Below are positions 1-6,137 of a DNA stretch of 6,438 bases, piece after piece (the first letter of the stretch is position 1; every line of letters starts with the position of its first letter). The notes below the pieces were generated by a model, which had not been told where the DNA came from, ran no database searches, and worked only from the letters and a program-made list of their open reading frames with translations. The position numbers were made by a program, and so were the translations under genes. Source of the stretch: Desulfamplus sp. (GTDB taxonomy: Bacteria > Desulfobacterota > Desulfobacteria > Desulfobacterales > Desulfobacteraceae); the NCBI GenBank assembly GCA_015233755.1, contig JADFXA010000127.1, positions 1 through 6,438 on the forward strand. The letters are read 5' to 3'.

Positions 1-2
1 AA

Positions 3-119
3 GGCACTATTGATGCAGTATTATTTTTGCATAGTAAAATAAAAGATAAAGAGCAAGAGAATAACACATGTAAGAAAGGCGCTGTTTATACAATGATTGA
101 TGTTCTTAAAGGAATTTGA
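3..119 (+). CDS. dapB: C-terminal tail of a DapB-like 4-hydroxy-tetrahydrodipicolinate reductase (5' end outside window)
   Basis: The frame is open from the window edge and ends at a TGA, giving 38 residues that close with GAVYTMIDVLKGI. DapB proteins characteristically end with a helix of the type GA-x-x-A-x-x-(F/W)-L, then a lysine-rich turn and G-x-Y-x-M-x-D-V-L-x-L. The tail here (GTIDAVLFLHSK, then KKGAVYTMIDVL) fits that order. The family enzyme reduces the dipicolinate precursor with NAD(P)H in the cytoplasmic lysine/diaminopimelate pathway. One oddity is that the stretch between helix and final motif (about 12 residues, KDKEQENNTC) is longer than the short linker usual in the family. 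Only the tail is visible, with no active site or nucleotide-binding motif, so the assignment rests on this terminal signature alone. Confidence 0.55.
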   Translation, partial: GTIDAVLFLHSKIKDKEQENNTCKKGAVYTMIDVLKGI

Positions 120-167
120 GCCTATTTTAAGATTTTTGGGATGGATATTTTGAACCTATTTTTAATG
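111..167. repeat. Imperfect direct repeat spanning the dapB-like stop and the following gap
   Basis: The segment 111-131 (GGAATTTGAGCCTATTTTAAG) recurs at 143-167 as GGATATTTTGAACCTATTTTTAATG, 32-34 bp downstream. The copies differ by a few small insertions and one or two substitutions. The first copy contains the dapB-like TGA stop; the second ends just before the start of the next gene and contains its weak GGAA ribosome-binding stretch. It may be a small local duplication. No function is visible, and in such AT-rich DNA part of the match could be chance. Confidence 0.4.
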
Positions 168-174
168 GAATTAA

Positions 175-774
175 ATGAGTACCTACCATAAAATACTACT
201 TGGGTTGATTGCAGTAGCTTATTTAATAAGTCCTGTTGATATTATACCAGATTTTTTTATACCTTACATTGGCTGGCTTGATGATACGGCTATTGTTGGG
301 GCAATCTTCTACTATATAAAACATGGGAGATTACCCGATTTTCTATATAAAAAGAGAAAAAGAGCTTCTGGTAGTAAATCTGGTAATTTTCAATACAAGG
401 CAGACAAAAAATCAACAGAACAAAATAGTTTTGAAAGAGAGTCTAACCCCCAAAATAGCTCTGGCAGACAGCCTAACCAACAAAATAGTTCAACTAACAA
501 AACATCAGAACAAGATAGGTTAAATAACAAAAAATCAGAACAAGAACAGTTAAAAAAAGAAGAGCCTCTAAGAGATGATCCAAAATCTCCCTATCAGGTA
601 CTTGGAATCTCCCCCAAAGCAAGCAAAGAGGAGATTCATGCGGCATACCGAAATGCTGTAAAGCAATATCACCCAGATAGAGTTGCCCATCTTGGCAAAG
701 AACTTCAGGATTTTGCAAATAAGAAATTTATCGAAATTAAAGAGGCCTACAACATACTTATGAAACTTTCATAA
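175..774 (+). CDS. DUF1232 (YkvA-like) / J-domain fusion protein with a repeat linker
   Basis: A 199-residue protein with three parts. Residues about 6-48 match the DUF1232 signature (YLISPVDIIPDF, then GWLDD) and are hydrophobic enough to associate with or span the membrane. Residues 60-80 are basic. Residues 82-131 are a polar Q/N/S/K/E-rich linker built of five degenerate decapeptides. Residues 138-199 are a J-domain: PYQVLGISPKAS, a basic helix II, the HPD motif at 166-168, and a helix III-like FIEIKEAYNIL. J-domains dock on DnaK-type Hsp70 and stimulate its ATPase, so this is probably a specialised, membrane-proximal Hsp70 co-chaperone. It lacks the G/F region, zinc finger and C-terminal client domains of true DnaJ, so it should not be named dnaJ. 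An in-frame TAA directly before the ATG fixes the start as the earliest possible; the ribosome binding site is weak (GGAA at 167-170). Its client and role are unknown. Confidence 0.85.
   Translation: MSTYHKILLGLIAVAYLISPVDIIPDFFIPYIGWLDDTAIVGAIFYYIKHGRLPDFLYKKRKRASGSKSGNFQYKADKKSTEQNSFERESNPQNSSGRQPNQQNSSTNKTSEQDRLNNKKSEQEQLKKEEPLRDDPKSPYQVLGISPKASKEEIHAAYRNAVKQYHPDRVAHLGKELQDFANKKFIEIKEAYNILMKLS
418..567 (+). repeat. Five tandem degenerate 30-bp units encoding decapeptides in the J-domain protein linker
   Basis: Five consecutive 30-bp units start at 418, 448, 478, 508 and 538. They encode EQNSFERESN, PQNSSGRQPN, QQNSSTNKTS, EQDRLNNKKS and EQEQLKKEEP. Gln at position 2 is invariant. Asn-Ser at positions 3-4 is shared by the first three units, and the last two share EQ at the start and Leu at position 5. 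At DNA level CAAAATAG recurs in units 1-3 and TCAGAACAAGA at the junctions leading into units 4 and 5. The register stays exactly 30 bp with no gaps, which points to old in-frame duplication. The product is a flexible polar spacer between the DUF1232 part and the J-domain. Confidence 0.7.
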
Positions 775-2337
775 CTTGAGATTACGAACAATATCATCAA
801 TGTTCACATATCTCTGAAAATGCTCTTTTAATAGCTTATAATCTCTATTTTTACGCTCAACTCTATCTAATTTCTGGAATCTTAAATCATCTACATTACA
901 ACCTATTGTAATTCCAATATGCTCTAACCACTTTTTCCTAATTTCCCAAGAGTCAAAAAAACCGTGCATATATGTTCCGCAGATATTTCCATTCTGGGAG
1001 ATAACTCCATCAGAATCAGACAATCTATCTCTATTTCTTTGATGAACTTCTAACATCGGTTCAACAGAGTCGTTACTTATGGTTGTCTGCCCCATATGAA
1101 TTTCATACCCCTCACCATAAACGCCTTCCCATGAAAAGCGGCTTAAAGTTGTGGTCTTTGGTGCTTTCAGAATTGTCTGAACTGGGAGAAGATTTAAGCC
1201 ATTTGTTGTTCCAGCCTCTCCTTCAAGACCATCAGGATCATCAACATATTCACCCAAAATCTGATAACCTCCGCAGATTCCTAAAATATGACCACCTAAT
1301 TTAGCATAATCTTTAATTTTTATATCCCAACCTGTTTTTTCGAGCCATTCAATATCTGATCTTGTGTTTTTTGATCCCGGAATAATTAGAGCCTTAAACC
1401 TTGTAAGATCCATAGGTGTCTCAACAAATATTGTCTCAATCTCCTTTACATCTGCCAAAGGGTGAAAATCTGTGAAATTTGAAATATGCTTTAATTTGAT
1501 CAACGCAATGGTCGGCTTTTGTCTGTCAATAGATGATTCAATAGAATATATTGAAGGGCATTGCTCAATCTCAACGGAATCTTCTGCATCTATCTTAATG
1601 TGGTTAAACCAGGGCAAAACACCAAATACCGTTTTGCCCGTTCTATCTTCTATCCAATTTACGCCATCTTTAAAAAGCTCAATATCACCTCTAAATCTAT
1701 TTATGATAAAACCTTTTATCATATCACGATATTTTTGAGGCAGACATTCAAGAGTTCCCACAATCTGTCCAAAAACTCCACCTCTGTGAATATCAGCAAC
1801 AAGAATTACATCAGCCCCTGCGTATTCAGCCATTCTAAAGTTGACAATATCTGAAGGCATAAGATTTACCTCTGCACAAGAGCCAGCACCTTCAAGGACA
1901 ATCATATCAAATCTATCTTGAAGCCTATCAAAAGCATCGCAAGCAGCTTTAAAATAATAGTCTTTACGTGAATGGTAACTTAACGCTGTGCTATTTTCAA
2001 AAGCTACCCCATTTAGAACTACTTGAGAGCCTTTCTCTCCTGTGGGTTTTAAGAGTACAGGATTCATATCAACATGCGGTGCAATTCCTGCAGCTTCAGC
2101 TTGAACAATCTGTGCTCTCCCCATTTCAAGACCTTCTGGAGTGATGCCTGAGTTGTTGGACATATTCTGAGCTTTAAAAGGTGCAACCAATATTCCCATA
2201 TCAGCAAAATATCGGCAGATTGCAGCAGCAACAACGCTCTTACCAACATCAGACCCTGTTCCAAATATTGCAAGTGGCTTCATTTTCTTCATAATATTAT
2301 TTTTTTCATTTATTTGAGCTTTTAATTGTATTATCAC
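769..2337 (-). CDS. cobQ: Cobyric acid synthase (CobQ/CbiP)
   Basis: A glutamine-dependent amidotransferase that amidates side chains b, d, e and g of adenosylcobyrinic acid a,c-diamide to give adenosylcobyric acid, using ATP and Gln in the cytoplasm. The N-terminal half is a dethiobiotin-synthetase-like ATPase: GTGSDVGKS (26-34), APFKAQNMSNNS (52-63), VLEGAGS (147-153) and ADIHRGGVFGQIVGT (181-195). The C-terminal half is a triad-type glutaminase: PGSKNTRSD (320-328), LGICGGYQILG with nucleophile Cys355 (352-362), HMGQT (414-418) and MHGFFD with the catalytic His458. The length (522, or 504-507 with the internal starts) matches the family, and all key residues are present. The first possible start is a GTG overlapping the cobO stop as GTGA, which favours translational coupling. 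However, family proteins begin close to the first beta strand, so ATG at 2292 (Met16) or 2283 (Met19) are real alternatives; none has a strong ribosome binding site. Confidence 0.95.
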   Translation of the reverse strand: MIIQLKAQINEKNNIMKKMKPLAIFGTGSDVGKSVVAAAICRYFADMGILVAPFKAQNMSNNSGITPEGLEMGRAQIVQAEAAGIAPHVDMNPVLLKPTGEKGSQVVLNGVAFENSTALSYHSRKDYYFKAACDAFDRLQDRFDMIVLEGAGSCAEVNLMPSDIVNFRMAEYAGADVILVADIHRGGVFGQIVGTLECLPQKYRDMIKGFIINRFRGDIELFKDGVNWIEDRTGKTVFGVLPWFNHIKIDAEDSVEIEQCPSIYSIESSIDRQKPTIALIKLKHISNFTDFHPLADVKEIETIFVETPMDLTRFKALIIPGSKNTRSDIEWLEKTGWDIKIKDYAKLGGHILGICGGYQILGEYVDDPDGLEGEAGTTNGLNLLPVQTILKAPKTTTLSRFSWEGVYGEGYEIHMGQTTISNDSVEPMLEVHQRNRDRLSDSDGVISQNGNICGTYMHGFFDSWEIRKKWLEHIGITIGCNVDDLRFQKLDRVERKNRDYKLLKEHFQRYVNIDDIVRNLKL

Positions 2338-2852
2338 TTCTCTATACCAACTCGTGCCATAACGCCTTGTTTATAGTAATGTTTTATCTCTTGCATCTCT
2401 GTAACCAAATCAGCCTTATCAATAACCCTCTGGGTTGCTCCACGACCTGTTATAACAAGTTCTATCTCATCTGGCTTTGCATCAATAAGATTGATAAGCT
2501 CATCTTCAGAAAAGAGTTTACACATCACTGCAACATTTGCTTCTTCTGCAATTACAAGGTCATACTCACCTTTTTTAATAATATCCATCAACCTCTCATA
2601 TCCTCTTTTTCCAGCCTCAATGTCTTCTGGTGAAGGCAACCCTTTTACAAATCTTCCAAGACCATACTGCTCAACTGTAATCTCGTCTTTAAATTTTGAT
2701 AAAGCCTTAATTTCAGAATAATCTCCTTGTTTTAGAAATTGGGCTATAAAGACCTTAAAACCTGCCCCCGCTGCCCTGAGTGCAAGCCCTAAAGATGCTG
2801 TGGTCTTTCCCTTTCCATTGCCTGTGTATATTTGAACATATCCCTTTTTCAA
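2334..2852 (-). CDS. cobO: Corrinoid adenosyltransferase (CobO/BtuR/CobA family)
   Basis: Transfers the adenosyl group of ATP to the reduced cobalt of a corrinoid, in the cytoplasm, for de novo synthesis or salvage of adenosylcobalamin. With the TTG start the protein has 172 residues, normal for the family. The P-loop GNGKGKTT lies at 11-18, right after the usual KKGYVQIYT opening. Further family blocks are DLVIAEEANVAV (98-109), VITGRGA (133-139), ADLVTEM (147-153) and KHYYKQGVMARVGIE at the C-terminus. The acidic Walker-B-like motif reads AEE where the Salmonella CobA enzyme has LDE. I chose TTG at 2852 because AGGAG lies 7 nt upstream and the family N-terminus begins there; the longer ATG form (2870) would place that ribosome binding site inside codons 3-4. 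The stop overlaps the cobQ start by GTGA, so the two form an operon for successive steps of cobalamin assembly. Confidence 0.93.
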   Translation of the reverse strand: MKKGYVQIYTGNGKGKTTASLGLALRAAGAGFKVFIAQFLKQGDYSEIKALSKFKDEITVEQYGLGRFVKGLPSPEDIEAGKRGYERLMDIIKKGEYDLVIAEEANVAVMCKLFSEDELINLIDAKPDEIELVITGRGATQRVIDKADLVTEMQEIKHYYKQGVMARVGIEK

Positions 2853-2859
2853 AAGTTTT

Positions 2860-2864
2860 CTCCT
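2860..2864 (-). promoter_or_regulatory. Ribosome binding site that decides the cobO start
   Basis: On the minus strand, GTGAGGAG precedes AAAACTT and then a TTG codon, so AGGAG sits 7 nt from TTG at 2852. The in-frame ATG at 2870 has no ribosome binding site of its own, and its second codon starts this motif. The site therefore supports the TTG start. Confidence 0.65.
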
Positions 2865-2884
2865 CACCATTGTGTGATGTTATC

Positions 2885-2913
2885 ATTTTAATATATTTGC
2901 CTTATGTTTGTAA
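2885..2913 (-). promoter_or_regulatory. Candidate sigma70-type promoter for cobO-cobQ
   Basis: On the minus strand, TTACAA (2913-2908) and TAAAAT (2890-2885) are separated by exactly 17 bp, with the -10-like box 5/6 to TATAAT but the -35 only 3/6. Transcription would begin near 2878, leaving a leader of about 26 nt before the TTG start. That is too short for a cobalamin riboswitch. The region is AT-rich, so chance matches are likely and this call is tentative. Confidence 0.3.
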
Positions 2914-2940
2914 TTATCTCTTCTTTTTTGTAAAGCCTTA

Positions 2941-2966
2941 TTGTATTTAGTTTATTATAATATAAT
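2941..2966 (+). promoter_or_regulatory. Candidate promoter for the TSUP gene in the divergent intergenic region
   Basis: Two overlapping perfect TATAAT hexamers occur at 2956-2961 and 2961-2966, about 45 bp before the TSUP start. The best upstream -35-like element is TTGTAT at 2941-2946, only 14 bp from the second hexamer, shorter than the usual 16-18 bp. The -10 is convincing, the -35 is poor. It lies back to back with the candidate cobO promoter. Confidence 0.35.
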
Positions 2967-3008
2967 ATTTGCATTATTACTATATTCCAAATATTTCGAG
3001 GTTATTTA

Positions 3009-3773
3009 ATGCCATATATAACAACTGACTTACTAATTATGCTGTTTTTTGCGGGTCTGTTTTCAGGTCTTGTCGATTCAATTGCTGGTGGTGGCGGGCT
3101 TATCTCTGTTCCAGCTCTTTTGTTTGCTGGGCTTCCTCCGCAGCTTGCACTTGGAACAAATAAACTTCAAGGCACTTTTGGCAGCCTTTCAGCGTCATAC
3201 AACTACGTAAGAAAAGGCCAGGCATCTCTTAAAGATTCAGGAGTTGGCATTTTATTCACATTTATTGGGGCTATGGTAGGTGCGTGGTCTGTCCAGCAGC
3301 TAAATCCAGAATTTATAAAACCTTTAATTCCTATATTGCTTGTTGTAGTCTTTGTCTACACTCTATTTTCAAAAAAACTTGGTTATGCAGATCAAAACCC
3401 TAAATTGTCGTGGAACATCTTTTGGCCTATATTTGGGATTATTCTTGGATTTTATGATGGCTTTTTTGGCCCTGGCACTGGATCATTCTGGGCTGTAGCA
3501 ATAATTTACTTTTTAGGTTTTAACATAACAAAGGCTTCTGGATACACTAAAATAATGAATTTTGTCAGCAATATTGTAGCATTGGCTATGTTCATTATTG
3601 GCGGGAATGTTTATTATACTGTAGGATTTGTTATGGCTTCTGGGCAAACCATCGGAGCAATTATTGGCTCTGGTCTTGCAATCAAAAAAGGGGCAGCATT
3701 TATCCGCCCTGTCTTTTTAGTAGTTGTATTTCTTACAATTGTAAGGCTTGCATATCTTAACTATTTTGCTTGA
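3009..3773 (+). CDS. TSUP (TauE/SafE/YfcA) family membrane transporter
   Basis: A 254-residue polytopic inner-membrane protein with about eight hydrophobic segments. The first TSUP block is SGLVDSIAGGGGLISVPALL (19-38), followed by GLPPQLALGTNKLQGTFGS (41-59). A related second block is GFYDGFFGPGTGSFW (147-161), followed by KASGYTKIMNFVSNIVAL (175-192). This two-repeat layout is the hallmark of the family, and the sequence is closest in style to E. coli YfcA. Characterised members export sulfite, sulfoacetate or other small organic anions, but substrate cannot be read from sequence and no sulfonate-metabolism gene is adjacent. GAGG at 2998-3001, 7 nt before the ATG, is a good ribosome binding site. 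It is transcribed divergently from cobO. No terminator hairpin is seen after the stop. Confidence 0.92.
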   Translation: MPYITTDLLIMLFFAGLFSGLVDSIAGGGGLISVPALLFAGLPPQLALGTNKLQGTFGSLSASYNYVRKGQASLKDSGVGILFTFIGAMVGAWSVQQLNPEFIKPLIPILLVVVFVYTLFSKKLGYADQNPKLSWNIFWPIFGIILGFYDGFFGPGTGSFWAVAIIYFLGFNITKASGYTKIMNFVSNIVALAMFIIGGNVYYTVGFVMASGQTIGAIIGSGLAIKKGAAFIRPVFLVVVFLTIVRLAYLNYFA

Positions 3774-3815
3774 AATGCTGTAGTTTCTATCATTAAAATT
3801 CGTTTAAAAATTCAT

Positions 3816-3844
3816 TTGACCAGTCAAGTAAGTTTGTTTATTAT
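3816..3844 (+). promoter_or_regulatory. Sigma70-type promoter upstream of the small membrane protein gene
   Basis: TTGACC (3816-3821, 5/6 to consensus) and TATTAT (3839-3844, 5/6) are separated by exactly 17 bp, the best promoter match in the window. Initiation would fall near 3851, giving a leader of about 90 nt before the ATG at 3943 and possibly reading on into selB. The -35 lies in a short palindrome TTGAC-CA-GTCAA (3816-3827), which could be an operator half or chance. Confidence 0.5.
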
Positions 3845-3942
3845 TTTTTCTATTAAAATCATACCTTCTGCTGGGTAGAATAATAATACCAAAATTTATT
3901 TTGCCCTCCGATAAGACTACCTAAAAAGGATAAATAGCTTAA

Positions 3943-4116
3943 ATGAGTAGTTTATATATATTTATTGCAAGGCTGATTCTTGGCTTAACATTTGGCGTAT
4001 TGCTTACAAGAATCTTTAGACCTGAATGGTCTATTTTGCACGGCATTATAGTTGGTTTAATCCTTGTTGCTGCTGCATATTTAATGCAGATGATGAGAAA
4101 CAGAAAAACAATGTAA
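3943..4116 (+). CDS. Small two-helix membrane protein, unknown function
   Basis: A 57-residue protein I do not recognise. Two hydrophobic helices, about 4-21 (LYIFIARLILGLTFGVLL) and 31-48 (ILHGIIVGLILVAAAYLM), are joined by a short charged turn TRIFRPEWS. The C-terminal tail MRNRKTM is basic. The positive tail suggests a hairpin with both ends in the cytoplasm, although Arg residues in the loop blur the topology. There is no cleavable signal peptide and no enzymatic motif. An in-frame TAA directly before the ATG fixes the start. AAGGA at 3926-3930 is 12 nt upstream, a rather long spacing. A good promoter precedes it, and selB follows 95 bp later on the same strand. An open frame on the opposite strand covers the same bases but has only a TTG start without a ribosome binding site, so I prefer this reading. 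Confidence 0.6.
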   Translation: MSSLYIFIARLILGLTFGVLLTRIFRPEWSILHGIIVGLILVAAAYLMQMMRNRKTM

Positions 4117-4195
4117 GAAAACAAATTAAGACAATAATATACCCATATTTGCTTCATATTTTTTAAAATCAAAATTCTTGAATCGAAAAAACTCA

Positions 4196-4201
4196 AAGGA
4201 G
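4196..4201 (+). promoter_or_regulatory. Ribosome binding site for the selB TTG start
   Basis: AAGGAG lies 10 nt before the TTG at 4212, slightly longer than optimal spacing. No ATG or GTG in frame lies nearer, and SelB homologues begin at this point (a few residues, then GTAGHIDHGKT). The site thus supports the TTG. Confidence 0.6.
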
Positions 4202-4211
4202 TTCAAAGTCG

Positions 4212-6137
4212 TTGAAACAGATCATTCTTGGAACTGCTGGACACATTGACCACGGAAAAACAAGCCTTATCAGAGCTTTAACAGGCATAGAGACAGACAG
4301 GCTCAAGGAGGAGAAAGAGCGTGGCATAACAATAGAGCTTGGATTTGCCTCAATCACTCTATCTAATGGCAATGTGGTTGGAATTGTTGATGTTCCGGGG
4401 CATGAGAAGTTTGTAAAAAACATGGTTGCAGGGGCAAGCGGCATTGATCTTGTTGCTATGACAATTGCCGCAGATGAAGGCGTTATGCCTCAAACCCGCG
4501 AACACATTGAGATATGCTCACTAATGGGAATCAAATATGGTTTCATTGCCTTAACAAAAATTGATCTTGTTGATGAAGAGCTTATGGAACTTGCTTTAGA
4601 AGATATTAGGGGTTATGTAAAAGGTACATTTCTTGAAGATGCTCCGATTGTCCCTTTATCTTCAACTACAGGAGAAGGGCTTGATCTATTTAGAGCCACT
4701 CTTGATGAAATCTGCGATAAGATACCAGAACGACCATTTTCTCCAATATTTAGACTGCCTGTTGATAGAGTTTTCTCCATGAAAGGTTTTGGAACTGTTA
4801 TTACAGGTACACTTGCATCAGGTAAAGTTGATGTTGGTGAAACAATTATGGTTTATCCTTCTCTTACTACATCAAAAGTGAGAGGGATTCAGGTTCATGG
4901 GCAAAGTGTTGAGACAGTATATGCAGGCACAAGAACCGCCATAAATTTTCAGGGATTAGATAAGGATTTGGTAAATAGAGGCGATATTTTATCAACTCCT
5001 GACACTTTAAAACCAAGCTACATGGTTGATGCATATCTTCACTACCTTCCAAGCAACTCTAAATCTGCCAAAGCCCGCACAAAAGTGCGTTTCCATTCAG
5101 GAACAAGCGAAATCATGGGCAATGTGATTCTTTTGGACAGACAAGAGCTAATGCCCGGAGATACAGCCCCTGTTCAAATACGCCTTGAGTCCCCAGTTTG
5201 CTGCATGAATGGTGACCGATTTGTAATAAGAAGTTACTCTCCTGTTAAAACAATTGGCGGAGGTCATATTATCAACCCAGTTCCTAAAAAACATAAGCTC
5301 TTTAACCAAGAGATAGTCGATGGGCTAAATGCGGTTGTTGAAGAGAACCATGAAAAGAGCATCTCATTTTTTATAAATCAGGGAGGCTTTTCAGGAGTTG
5401 ATTTTGCTGATCTTCGCATTATGACAAGCATCGCAGACAAAAAACTTGATTCTATTCTTCAAAAAATGCTTGCTGCACGTCAAATTATCCAAACAGACAA
5501 AGATAGGCGAATATTTGTTCATGGAGATATTTTTGATAAGTTATCCAAAGAGATAGTTGTTAAGTTAGATGACTACCACAAAGAAAATCCTTTAAAAGAT
5601 AGTATGTCAAAAGAGGAGTTAAAATCTAAATTTAGGGCTTTTAGAGATAAAGATTCAAAACTCTTTCCATTGGTTATGGCAAAAGTTGTAAAAGATGGCA
5701 GTGTTATACAAGAGGCAAACAGCATAAGATTATCTAACCATAAAGTTGCATTGCAATTTGATCTTAAAAAAGTAAAAGAGAAGATAGGTAAAATATATCA
5801 AGAGTCAGGACTTACTCCGCCTTTTTTCAGAGATATTTGCAGTGAGCTTGAGGTTGATCCAAAAATTGCAAGAGATGTTCTGCAGATGCTTATTGATGAG
5901 AAACAAATAATAAAAACAAAAGATGATCTATATTTTGACATAAAGGCAATTAATAATTTAGAGAGACAACTTATTGAATTTTTAACAAAATCAGGAGAGA
6001 TTACAACTCCACAATTTAAAGATATGACATCAATATCAAGAAAGTATGTTATTCCTCTTATTGAATATTTTGACTCTGTAAATTTGACCATAAGAGTTGG
6101 AGATACGCGTCAATTAAGAAAGAAGCAAGTGCATTGA
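4212..6137 (+). CDS. selB: Selenocysteine-specific translation elongation factor SelB
   Basis: A 641-residue cytoplasmic GTPase that delivers Sec-tRNA(Sec) to UGA codons marked by a SECIS hairpin. The G-domain motifs are GHIDHGKT (10-17), RGITIELGFA (37-46), DVPGHE (60-65) and TKID (115-118). The switch-region RGITIELGFA is the form typical of SelB rather than EF-Tu. EF-Tu-like beta-barrel domains follow (about 178-355, ending in VKTIGGGHIINP). Residues about 370-641 are the winged-helix repeats that bind mRNA. The last repeat carries the family signature ISRKYVIPLIEYFD and then VGDTRQLR, the SECIS-contacting region in characterised SelB. Length and all motifs are normal. The start is TTG, set by homology and AAGGAG upstream. 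It shares a strand with the small membrane gene and may be transcribed from its promoter. selA, selC and selD are not in the window. Confidence 0.96.
   Translation: MKQIILGTAGHIDHGKTSLIRALTGIETDRLKEEKERGITIELGFASITLSNGNVVGIVDVPGHEKFVKNMVAGASGIDLVAMTIAADEGVMPQTREHIEICSLMGIKYGFIALTKIDLVDEELMELALEDIRGYVKGTFLEDAPIVPLSSTTGEGLDLFRATLDEICDKIPERPFSPIFRLPVDRVFSMKGFGTVITGTLASGKVDVGETIMVYPSLTTSKVRGIQVHGQSVETVYAGTRTAINFQGLDKDLVNRGDILSTPDTLKPSYMVDAYLHYLPSNSKSAKARTKVRFHSGTSEIMGNVILLDRQELMPGDTAPVQIRLESPVCCMNGDRFVIRSYSPVKTIGGGHIINPVPKKHKLFNQEIVDGLNAVVEENHEKSISFFINQGGFSGVDFADLRIMTSIADKKLDSILQKMLAARQIIQTDKDRRIFVHGDIFDKLSKEIVVKLDDYHKENPLKDSMSKEELKSKFRAFRDKDSKLFPLVMAKVVKDGSVIQEANSIRLSNHKVALQFDLKKVKEKIGKIYQESGLTPPFFRDICSELEVDPKIARDVLQMLIDEKQIIKTKDDLYFDIKAINNLERQLIEFLTKSGEITTPQFKDMTSISRKYVIPLIEYFDSVNLTIRVGDTRQLRKKQVH

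Noticed and set aside
117..191. Frame stays open for 24 codons past the dapB-like UGA, suggesting possible recoding.
   Set aside because: DapB normally ends just after the DVL motif, so the stop is at the expected place, and the extension overlaps the next gene's start.
418..567. The 30-bp periodic units could be read as a small CRISPR array.
   Set aside because: The units are contiguous, degenerate and coding in frame, with no spacer and identical-repeat alternation.
1083..1854. Plus-strand open frames opposite cobQ.
   Set aside because: They lie antisense to a gene with complete family motifs, overlap each other in different frames, and resemble no protein I know.
2871..3008. Possible cobalamin riboswitch before cobO.
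   Set aside because: There is no B12 box or the expected stem framework, and the gap is too short to hold the roughly 200-nt element along with promoters.
3774..3878. After the TSUP UGA stop, 34 further sense codons stay open to a TAG; given selB nearby, UGA could be read as selenocysteine.
   Set aside because: TSUP proteins end about where this UGA lies, the extension is low-complexity AT-rich sequence, and the promoter for the next gene sits in it. No SECIS-like hairpin directly follows the UGA.
3939..4196. 85-codon open frame on the minus strand opposite the small membrane protein gene.
   Set aside because: Its start is a TTG without a ribosome binding site. The plus-strand frame has a promoter, an ATG and an AAGGA motif, and the hydrophobicity of the minus frame can be a by-product of AT-rich complement.
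4193..5052. Minus-strand open frames opposite selB.
   Set aside because: They are shadows of the strongly conserved SelB GTP-binding and barrel domains.
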